NCBI GenBank assembly: GCA_023266165.1
Contig: JAHFRR010000040.1
Coordinates: forward strand, 1-10,116
Length of the DNA: 10,116 nucleotides
Direction: 5' to 3'
Source of the DNA: Thiotrichales bacterium
GTDB taxonomy: Bacteria > Pseudomonadota > Gammaproteobacteria > Francisellales > CACEW01
This document shows, in pieces, positions 1 through 5,837 of the stretch (the first letter of the stretch is position 1; every line of letters starts with the position of its first letter). Under the pieces are notes generated by a model. That model ran no database searches. It had not been told where the DNA came from and saw nothing but the letters and a program-made list of their open reading frames with translations. Made by a program: the position numbers and the translations under genes.

Positions 1-231
1 CAGAGTTTCTGTTCAGTAGTTGGGAGGCAACTGAATACAGGCATTGCCAACATGAACCCTCCACCCTAGCCCTCCTCCGCAAGGGAGGAGGGAATAAGAA
101 AGCCTTGCCAATTCAATAGGGTAGCAAGATGTGCGCATGCCGTAGCCTTGCGGGAGAGGGGACAGGAAATTATGATGCGAAAATTTTTTATTTTTTAGAA
201 TTACCCACTCAAAACAACACAGAGCCAAAAA
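1..231. other. Intergenic region downstream of coq7, no supported gene
   Basis: I see no credible coding sequence here. A 71-codon minus-strand frame exists (13-228) but lacks a ribosome-binding site and any recognisable protein signature, and it runs straight through GC-rich palindromes. The stretch next to coq7 (about 180-200) is AT-rich. The rest holds several inverted repeats: a perfect 9-bp hairpin at 70-92, a bulged hairpin at about 12-35, and a segment at 146-160 that is a near inverted copy of 70-84. This looks like a non-coding palindromic repeat cluster. No hairpin is followed by a T-run on either strand, so I do not call a terminator for coq7. Confidence 0.6.
70..92. repeat. Perfect GC-rich inverted repeat (9-bp stem, 5-base loop)
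   Basis: CCCTCCTCC at 70-78 is the exact reverse complement of GGAGGAGGG at 84-92, with loop GCAAG. A further near-copy of the 70-84 arm lies in inverted orientation at 146-160 (CCTTGCGGGAGAGGG against CCTTGCGGAGGAGGG). The repetition suggests a dispersed palindromic intergenic element rather than a one-off hairpin. There is no U-tract on either side, so a classical intrinsic terminator is not supported. Confidence 0.6.
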
Positions 232-876
232 TCAAATCCAATAGGCCAGCCTTGTCATGACTTTCGACTGCGCGCGCATCAAGGCTCGAACCCAACGGGG
301 TAAAGGCCTGGCGCCTCGAGCGTGTGCAGCATCACCATGCAAGATTTCATCTTCGCGCATTTTTTTTAAAATTGCAAGCGTCTTCAGATCTTGAGAAGGG
401 ATGTCCTTCAGATGCTGATCTAAATGGCTTTCAACTTGACGTTCTGTTTCTAGCACAAACCCTTCACTCCAGTCATCTCCGAGCAGGCTTGCGATCACAC
501 CTATTTTAAACGATGCGCTGTACCAGAAGCCATTCAGCCAGGAGGTGTGGGCGTCCAGCGTGATCAATCGGGCCTGGCACCAGAGCAGATGGTCATGCTC
601 TTCCCGCGCGGCTTGATGGAGATGCTCACGCGTAGAAGGGGATCTCACAAAAAGCGCTTGACCTCGATATAGGGCTTGGGCACAGATCTCGCCGGTATGA
701 TTGACTCGCATCAACGCCGCAATGTGCGCGCGCTCAGCGGGGCTCAGTGCTTGGCTTTCAGGGTAAGCTTCTGCAGGATTAGGCCGCGCGGGGGGATGCG
801 AGGTTTGATTACACAGCACATCCAACGCATGCTGGGTTTCTGTGAGCAGACGATCGAGGCGGGAGTAGTGTCGCAT
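232..876 (-). CDS. coq7: Coq7-type demethoxyubiquinone hydroxylase
   Basis: Coq7 is a ferritin-like di-iron monooxygenase that hydroxylates the demethoxyubiquinone ring in late ubiquinone synthesis, working at the inner membrane. The expected ligand pattern is visible (numbering from the first of two tandem Met codons): HTGE around E64, EEHDHL with E94 and H97, ETERQVE with E146 and E150, and EDEILH with E178 and H181. About 214 residues is normal for bacterial Coq7. Two ATGs are adjacent (879 and 876). I chose 876 because the GGAGG at 882-886 then has five bases of spacing, against two for the first, and because MRHYS fits the usual family N terminus. It begins 11 bases after the rpoD stop with its ribosome-binding site in that gap, so it is probably co-transcribed. 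No promoter of its own is visible. The function is secure; the physiological reason for sitting behind rpoD is unknown. Confidence 0.93.
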   Translation of the reverse strand: MRHYSRLDRLLTETQHALDVLCNQTSHPPARPNPAEAYPESQALSPAERAHIAALMRVNHTGEICAQALYRGQALFVRSPSTREHLHQAAREEHDHLLWCQARLITLDAHTSWLNGFWYSASFKIGVIASLLGDDWSEGFVLETERQVESHLDQHLKDIPSQDLKTLAILKKMREDEILHGDAAHARGARPLPRWVRALMRAQSKVMTRLAYWI

Positions 877-887
877 CATGCCCTCCG

Positions 888-3059
888 CTACTCTTTATCC
901 TCGTCATCCGTATCCTCTTCTGCATCATCATCACCTTCATGATCTAAGGCCTCATCGATATCATCGGCATCATCAGGATCCAGATCATCGATGTCATCAT
1001 CCTCCAGATCGTCCGCGTCATGAATGGCATTAGGGTCTAGATCTTCAGGCGAGATGCCGTCTGGATTATCGAGGGTTGGATCACCTTTTTTGCCTTTTTT
1101 CTTCTTTTTCTTTTTCTTTTTGTTTTCCAGCTCTTTTTTACGAAGATTGCGCATGGCAGCGTCTTCGTCTTCTAAGAAGCTTTTCAGCGTATCCGTACGC
1201 GTAGGATGGCGCAGCTTCCGCAAAGCTTTGGCTTCGATTTGGCGAATACGCTCACGCGTCACATCAAATTGCTTGCCGACCTCTTCGAGGGTGTGGTCGG
1301 TGTTCATATCGATTCCAAAACGCATTCTCAAAACTTTCGCTTCGCGTGGGGTGAGGCTTGAGAGCACGGACTGCGTGGCTTCACGTAGATTGGACATGGT
1401 GGCGGAATCAATGGGCGCTGCGGTTTTTTGGTCTTCAATAAAATCTCCCAGATGCGAATCTTCATCATCACCAATTGGTGTTTCCATGGAGATCGGCTCT
1501 TTGGCAATCTTCAAGACTTTTCGAATTTTATCTTCAGGAATATCCATTTTGACGGCCAACTCTTCGGGTGTGGGCTCGCGGCCCATCTCCTGCAGCATTT
1601 GACGTGAAATTCTATTGAGTTTATTGATGGTTTCAATCATATGAACGGGAATGCGAATCGTTCTGGCTTGATCGGCAATGGAGCGTGTGATCGCCTGACG
1701 GATCCACCAGGTGGCATAGGTTGAGAACTTATAGCCGCGGCGGTATTCAAATTTATCGACAGCCTTCATCAGGCCAATATTCCCTTCTTGGATCAAGTCT
1801 AAGAATTGCAAGCCTCGATTGGTATATTTTTTTGCGATCGAGATCACCAGTCTCAGGTTAGCCTCGACCATTTCTTTTTTGGCGCGGCGGGTTTTGGCTT
1901 CTCCAATGGACATCTTGCGGTTGACATCTTTAATCTCAGCGATAGAGAGCTTCTGCGTACGTGCCAGGGCACGCAAGCGACGTTGGGATTCTAAAATATC
2001 ATTTTTAAAGTAGGCTAGCTTTTCTTGATGCTCAGGGAATTGTTCAATAAACTGGTCGACCCAGCTTAAATGGGTTTCGTTACCTGGGAAGCTTTTGATA
2101 AAAATTTTGCGAGGCACCTTGGCTTTGGTGATACAGGTTTTCATGATGGCGCGTTCTTGATCGCGGATATCACTTAAAGCTTGGCGCAGATTACCTGTCA
2201 TGCGGTTAAACTGGATGCTGGAGAGGCGACACGTCATAAACAAGGCACCTAAGGTACGCGCAGCATCTTGGGTTTCGGTGGCCTCTTGGCCATAGGCTTC
2301 ACGGGCTTTTTTCCAGATTTGATAGAGATCTTCAAGCCCTGCGATGAATTCCGCAACAATCTCAGGGGCTGGGCCGCTGTCTTCCCCTGCGATGGCACCG
2401 CCACTTCCTTCGCCTTCACCTTCTTCGTCATCCTCCTCAGCGACTGCAATACTCACAGCCTCTTCAGATTCAGGCTCAGCATCCGGATCTGACAGGGGTG
2501 TGTTGGGGTCTTCTTCGGCCAGTAAAATAGGCTCAGCGGGTAAGCCTTCTGTGGGCTCATCTGAGGCAAAACCACTGAGCAAATTCGACAGAGAGGATTC
2601 TTCACGGATGCAATGATGATAGGCATCAATGAGCTGGTAGGCAATTTGGGGGTAATTTGAGAGGGTTTCGATGACTTGCAGGGCGCCTTCTTCGATGCGC
2701 TTGGCAATACGAATCTCGTCTTGACGTGTTAGAAGCCCCACTGCACCCATCTCACGCATGTACATGCGCACAGGGTCGTTGGTGCGCCCAATCTCAGCGC
2801 TGATGCTGCCTAGCGCATTGTTAGGAGTCTCTTCAGCGTCATCGGCGGGCTCTCCCGATAATTCATCTTCACTCGGTGCTTTTTCATAAACCGTGATGGA
2901 CATATCCGTCAAGGTTTCAATCACCTGCTCAATTTGTTCAGGATCTGTGAACTCTTCGGGTAGGAGATCATGGATCTCAGCATAGGTCAAATAGCCTTGC
3001 TCTTTACCTTGGGCGATCAGTTCTCTAATCTGTGAAAGCTGTTCTTCTTGCGGTTGCAT
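888..3059 (-). CDS. rpoD: RNA polymerase housekeeping sigma factor sigma-70, with C-terminal Lys/Asp extension
   Basis: Primary sigma factor that directs RNA polymerase to housekeeping promoters. Domains in order: region 1.1 (about 1-60, including KEQGYLTYAEIHD), region 1.2 (about 90-125, DPVRMYMREMG), a non-conserved region with an acidic loop (about 165-230), region 2 (about 395-465, with ATWWIRQAITRSIADQ), region 3 (about 470-545) and region 4 (about 565-630, ending in a helix-turn-helix with VTRERIRQIEAKALRKLRHP). All are close to the E. coli protein, so it should be functional. At 723 residues it is longer than E. coli RpoD (613). The acidic loop is a normal family trait, but the last 93 residues (631-723, positions 888-1169) lie beyond the usual C terminus: nine lysines at 647-655, then an acidic tail. 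The start is preceded by AGGGAG four bases upstream, 44 bases after dnaG. Confidence 0.98.
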   Translation of the reverse strand: MQPQEEQLSQIRELIAQGKEQGYLTYAEIHDLLPEEFTDPEQIEQVIETLTDMSITVYEKAPSEDELSGEPADDAEETPNNALGSISAEIGRTNDPVRMYMREMGAVGLLTRQDEIRIAKRIEEGALQVIETLSNYPQIAYQLIDAYHHCIREESSLSNLLSGFASDEPTEGLPAEPILLAEEDPNTPLSDPDAEPESEEAVSIAVAEEDDEEGEGEGSGGAIAGEDSGPAPEIVAEFIAGLEDLYQIWKKAREAYGQEATETQDAARTLGALFMTCRLSSIQFNRMTGNLRQALSDIRDQERAIMKTCITKAKVPRKIFIKSFPGNETHLSWVDQFIEQFPEHQEKLAYFKNDILESQRRLRALARTQKLSIAEIKDVNRKMSIGEAKTRRAKKEMVEANLRLVISIAKKYTNRGLQFLDLIQEGNIGLMKAVDKFEYRRGYKFSTYATWWIRQAITRSIADQARTIRIPVHMIETINKLNRISRQMLQEMGREPTPEELAVKMDIPEDKIRKVLKIAKEPISMETPIGDDEDSHLGDFIEDQKTAAPIDSATMSNLREATQSVLSSLTPREAKVLRMRFGIDMNTDHTLEEVGKQFDVTRERIRQIEAKALRKLRHPTRTDTLKSFLEDEDAAMRNLRKKELENKKKKKKKKKGKKGDPTLDNPDGISPEDLDPNAIHDADDLEDDDIDDLDPDDADDIDEALDHEGDDDAEEDTDDEDKE

Positions 3060-3103
3060 AAGGCTCCCTAGCGTTTTTTGACAGTGCGCAACAATGCGGT
3101 ATT

Positions 3104-4942
3104 CTAAACGTTCTTGGCGTGTTTCTGCAAGAGTTTCTGCAGGGTTTCTTTCTCTGCTTCTGAAAGCGAGGCCTCTTTTGCCTTATGTGTGAGCGTTTTG
3201 ATCCAGTGCATACGCCCTTCAGCCACAAGACGGGTCAGGATATCACAAAATTCTTGACGAATCATCTCTTTCTCCATCACTGCCCCCTGCGAGGGGTCAA
3301 GATGCACGCGCGCGGTATATGCCTGATACTCTGTATGTTGTGCAATATAAGGGATCAGCTGAGCGGTGGTCTGTAACTGATGTTTTAGAATCCCCCTCAC
3401 CAATTTATGAAAAAATGCATAACGGGGTTCCATCTGAGATAAACTGGATAACTCTGATTCTGAGAGCACGGTGTGAACGTTCAGCGCGAGGCTAGGCGCT
3501 TCAATGAGATAATCCAGCGCTTTTTCCATCAGTGTTTTGGCCCGAAGGGCAGGGCGGGTCGCTGAATGCTGTGCGTGTGCATTGTTTTTAGGATTGAGCA
3601 GAGATTCGATTTTTTTAATCCCCAAGCCAGAGCGCTCAGAGAGGGTTTCCAGTAACACCGCGAGAAAAGGGCCTTCAGGAATTCTCTGATAGCTGTCTTT
3701 AAAGCGATGGATCATCTCCGCGCGGTCATCGAGTCGTGTCAGTACCAGGCCTTCTTGAAGATGTTGTAAGAGGGTTTCTGAGAGCGATTGTGCGTGCTCC
3801 AGTCGCTTTGAAAATCCAACAGGGCCTTCGGATCTCAAGAGAGAATCCGGGTCATCGGTCTCCGGTAAAAACAAAAACTGGATCGCATAAGCCCCTGACA
3901 TAAAGCGTAGAGACACCTGCAACGCTCGCTTTGCTGCCTCTCGCCCTGCGCGGTCACCATCAAAGCAAAACACCAGAGATCGTGTGTGTCTGAGCAAAAT
4001 CCTCAAATGATCCTCTGTGGTTGCAGTTCCAAGGGTTGCCACCGCGTTGTGAAATCCATATTGAGCCAGGGCAATCACATCCATATACCCTTCTGTGATG
4101 ATGATAGAGGGGGGCTTTCCTCGGTAATGCGTCAGTAATTCATAAAGCCCATAAAGTTCTCGACCTTTATGAAACACAGGGGTTTCAGGGGAGTTCAAAT
4201 ATTTAGGCATCTCCTCGGGAGAGAGCACGCGCCCCCCAAAGCCAATGGTTTTGCCTTGTCGGTTTCGAATGGGGAACATGATGCGATGACGAAAGCGATC
4301 ATAGGTGCGACCAGGGCTTCCTTCCTTCTCAATCAACAGACCCGCTTGCAGTAACACTTTTTTAGAAATATTTTTGATGCCTTGTGTCAGAGAATCCCAC
4401 GCATCGGGGGCATAACCCAACGCAAAGCGCTTGGCTATCTCGCCGCTTAACCCTCTGGATTTGAGATATTCCACCGCATGGACGTTTTGAGGCTGCATCA
4501 GCTGCCATTGATATAACCGCTGGGCTTGCAGTAAAGCCTGTGTGAGCGCCGAGGGATCAGCCTCAGGGGCTTGAGCGGCATGGGGCTCTGATCTTTCTCC
4601 TGGTAAAAACTCCTGGCCCTGCAGCGTGCTCTTTTCATATTTCTCATAGGGAATGGGAAGATTTAACTCTTGTGCCAGACTTTCAATCGACTCCACAAAC
4701 GACAGATGATCATACGCCATCAAAAATCCAACGGCATTCCCATGCACACCACAGCCAAAACAATGATAAGTCTGACGCGTGGCGCTCACGGTAAAGGAAG
4801 GGCTTTTTTCTTGATGAAACGGGCAGCAAGCCATATACAGCGTGCCTTTACGCTTTAAAGGCAGGCGCTCTTCAACCAGCCCTACGATATCGGTTCTTGC
4901 CAAAAGGCTGGTGATGAAGTGCGAGGGGATTTTGCCTTTCAT
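3104..4942 (-). CDS. dnaG: DNA primase DnaG
   Basis: Synthesises short RNA primers on single-stranded DNA for replication, recruited by the DnaB helicase. The N-terminal zinc-binding domain has its four ligands at C40, H43, C61 and C64 (CCPFH and HCFGC). A variable linker follows (about 101-135), then the RNA polymerase domain with the basic KYLNSPETPVFHKG segment (247-260) and a TOPRIM core: EGYMD with E284 and D288, DGDRAG with D328 and D330, and the acidic DDPDS near 363-367. The C-terminal part (about 460-612) fits the helicase-interacting domain. The length, 612, is typical. The start is nine bases after the yqeY stop, and no Shine-Dalgarno sequence is visible in the preceding 25 bases. 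Translation therefore probably depends on coupling to yqeY, consistent with the low primase output known for this operon in E. coli. All key residues are intact. Confidence 0.98.
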   Translation of the reverse strand: MKGKIPSHFITSLLARTDIVGLVEERLPLKRKGTLYMACCPFHQEKSPSFTVSATRQTYHCFGCGVHGNAVGFLMAYDHLSFVESIESLAQELNLPIPYEKYEKSTLQGQEFLPGERSEPHAAQAPEADPSALTQALLQAQRLYQWQLMQPQNVHAVEYLKSRGLSGEIAKRFALGYAPDAWDSLTQGIKNISKKVLLQAGLLIEKEGSPGRTYDRFRHRIMFPIRNRQGKTIGFGGRVLSPEEMPKYLNSPETPVFHKGRELYGLYELLTHYRGKPPSIIITEGYMDVIALAQYGFHNAVATLGTATTEDHLRILLRHTRSLVFCFDGDRAGREAAKRALQVSLRFMSGAYAIQFLFLPETDDPDSLLRSEGPVGFSKRLEHAQSLSETLLQHLQEGLVLTRLDDRAEMIHRFKDSYQRIPEGPFLAVLLETLSERSGLGIKKIESLLNPKNNAHAQHSATRPALRAKTLMEKALDYLIEAPSLALNVHTVLSESELSSLSQMEPRYAFFHKLVRGILKHQLQTTAQLIPYIAQHTEYQAYTARVHLDPSQGAVMEKEMIRQEFCDILTRLVAEGRMHWIKTLTHKAKEASLSEAEKETLQKLLQKHAKNV

Positions 4943-4951
4943 TGCAATGAT

Positions 4952-5398
4952 CTAGGCACTCAACGCCTCTTTGATCCACTGACTCACCTGGCCCATGTCT
5001 GCAACACCTGCAAGCTTAGGCTTAACAGCTGCCATGACTTTCCCCATGTCTTTGACACCGTGCGCCTGGGTATTGGCAATGGCTTGTGTGATCAGGGCCT
5101 TAACAGCGGCTTGATCCATTTGTGCAGGCAGATAGTGATTTAAGATCTCGCTTTCAGCGTGCTCCACATCCGCCAAGTCTTGTCGCTGCGCAGCTTCGTA
5201 CTGCTTGATAGACTCTTTACGTTGTTTCAGCATTTTTTGGATGACACCCACCAAAGCCCCGTCATCTAACACCGTGCGCGTGTCAACCTCGATTTGCTTA
5301 ATTGCAGCAAGGGCTGAGCGAATGACCAGAAGGCGGAATTTTTCTTGGGCGCGCATGGCCTCTTTCATATCGTGAGTGAGCTGTTCTTTAATATTCAT
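4952..5398 (-). CDS. yqeY: GatB/YqeY domain protein
   Basis: Small soluble protein of the GatB/YqeY family, related to the tail domain of the GatB subunit of the tRNA amidotransferase. Its cellular role is not established. A link to tRNA or aminoacylation is inferred from homology only. Typical features are the N-terminal helix IKEQLTHDMKEAMRAQ, the segment around AAIKQIEVDTR, and the C-terminal motif with DMGKVMAAVKPK followed by GVADMGQVSQWIK. Length is 148 residues, normal for the family. I start at the ATG at 5398, because GAGGA at 5407-5411 lies eight bases upstream. A longer frame from a TTG at 5413 would place that ribosome-binding site inside the gene. A YqeY gene between rpsU and dnaG is also found in Pseudomonas, so the layout is ordinary. 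It lies nine bases before dnaG and probably couples its translation. Confidence 0.92.
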   Translation of the reverse strand: MNIKEQLTHDMKEAMRAQEKFRLLVIRSALAAIKQIEVDTRTVLDDGALVGVIQKMLKQRKESIKQYEAAQRQDLADVEHAESEILNHYLPAQMDQAAVKALITQAIANTQAHGVKDMGKVMAAVKPKLAGVADMGQVSQWIKEALSA

Positions 5399-5418
5399 GA
5401 TGATGTTCCTCAATTGAC

Positions 5419-5477
5419 TGAGCGGAAGTCTACCAGATCTCTGTGAAGTATCACAGCCCTGACAGATCTTCCGCTCA
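5419..5477 (-). promoter_or_regulatory. Long intergenic stem-loop between rpsU and yqeY
   Basis: A perfect 10-bp inverted repeat (TGAGCGGAAG at 5419-5428, CTTCCGCTCA at 5468-5477) encloses a second pairing of AGATCT copies (5435-5440 with 5464-5469, partly competing with the outer stem) and an apical 6-bp hairpin (CTGTGA at 5441-5446, TCACAG at 5451-5456, 4-base loop). The whole rpsU-yqeY gap therefore folds. On the minus strand it is followed by the yqeY ribosome-binding site, not a T-run, so it is not a classical terminator. In E. coli an attenuating terminator lies after rpsU and sets the S21 to primase ratio. By analogy this may be an attenuator, RNA-processing site or stability element. 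Confidence 0.65.
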
Positions 5478-5500
5478 AGAAAGAACGTTGTTTCGTACGA

Positions 5501-5716
5501 TCAGTACAAGCGCTTTCGGGTATGCCCATCGCGGGACGACTTTTTCAAGTGTCGCTTGACGGCCGCTGCCTTCTTGCGTTTACGCTCGGTGGTCGGTTTT
5601 TCGTAGGCCTCGCGGCTACGCAGTTCCGCCATAATCCCCGCTTTTTCGCACGCACGCTTAAATCGACGAAGGGCAATATCAAAAATCTCGTTATCTTTGA
5701 TTCGAATCAATGGCAT
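5501..5716 (-). CDS. rpsU: 30S ribosomal protein S21 (bS21)
   Basis: Small basic protein of the 30S platform, close to the 3' end of 16S rRNA, needed for efficient initiation on natural mRNAs. The sequence shows the family signature throughout: MPLIRIKDNEIFDIALRRFKR at the start, KAGIMAELRSREAYEKP in the middle and a very basic C terminus (KRKKAAAVKRHLKKSS, ending HTRKRLY). Length is 71 residues, the same as in E. coli. I start at the ATG at 5716. An upstream in-frame GTG at 5728 would add four residues but lies inside the Shine-Dalgarno sequence. This is the first gene of the operon, with a promoter at 5774-5802, a leader hairpin and an exceptionally strong ribosome-binding site. Identification is secure. 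Confidence 0.98.
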   Translation of the reverse strand: MPLIRIKDNEIFDIALRRFKRACEKAGIMAELRSREAYEKPTTERKRKKAAAVKRHLKKSSRDGHTRKRLY

Positions 5717-5723
5717 AAAGAAA

Positions 5724-5735
5724 ATCACCCCCTTA
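5724..5735 (-). promoter_or_regulatory. Extended Shine-Dalgarno sequence of rpsU
   Basis: Read on the minus strand the site is TAAGGGGGTGAT. It matches TAAGGAGGTGAT, the complement of the 16S rRNA 3' end, at 11 of 12 positions, seven bases before the ATG at 5716. It rules out the GTG at 5728 as start, because that codon is part of the pairing region. Strong pairing fits the high output needed for a ribosomal protein. Confidence 0.85.
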
Positions 5736-5741
5736 ATCTGC

Positions 5742-5759
5742 CCACGGGATCTCCCATGG
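5742..5759 (-). promoter_or_regulatory. Hairpin in the rpsU leader
   Basis: On the minus strand CCATGGG (5759-5753) pairs with CCCGTGG (5748-5742), with one G-U pair and the loop AGAT. It ends six bases before the extended Shine-Dalgarno sequence, inside the predicted leader of about 50 bases. Its position would suit control of ribosome access, for example autogenous control by S21, but that function is inference. Confidence 0.5.
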
Positions 5760-5773
5760 ACACAACGGGCGTG

Positions 5774-5802
5774 ATTCTACAGGAGTGCTCGCATAAAAAC
5801 AA
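5774..5802 (-). promoter_or_regulatory. Sigma-70 promoter of the rpsU-yqeY-dnaG-rpoD-coq7 operon
   Basis: Minus strand -35 TTGTTT (5802-5797) and -10 TAGAAT (5779-5774) are separated by exactly 17 bases. The transcription start should fall near 5767, giving a leader of about 50 bases before rpsU. It lies in the gap after the unknown gene, as expected for an operon promoter. I see no LexA-type CTG-N10-CAG site here, unlike the E. coli operon. Confidence 0.7.
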
Positions 5803-5837
5803 GGGGATTTTGAAATTGAGTAACTGCTGTGAGCCCA

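Noticed and set aside
70..92. Rho-independent terminator after coq7
   Set aside because: The stem is strong but no T-run follows on either strand, and it lies about 140 bases from the coq7 stop.
13..228. 71-codon minus-strand open frame downstream of coq7
   Set aside because: It has no ribosome-binding site or recognisable domain, and it runs through GC-rich palindromes. It is more likely a chance frame in repeat DNA.
1024..1602. Plus-strand open frame with a run of Phe codons, antisense to rpoD
   Set aside because: It is the mirror of the lysine tract and of conserved sigma-70 codons. The minus-strand frame is unmistakably RpoD.
2370..2570. Acidic loop (residues about 165-230) of RpoD as a novel insertion
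   Set aside because: Gammaproteobacterial sigma-70 proteins normally have an acidic non-conserved region here. Only the C-terminal tail is unusual.
5714..5728. GTG at 5728 as the rpsU start
   Set aside because: The codon is part of the Shine-Dalgarno pairing region. The ATG at 5716 gives the standard 71-residue S21.
5737..5837. LexA operator before rpsU, as known in E. coli
   Set aside because: No CTG-N10-CAG site is present around the promoter.
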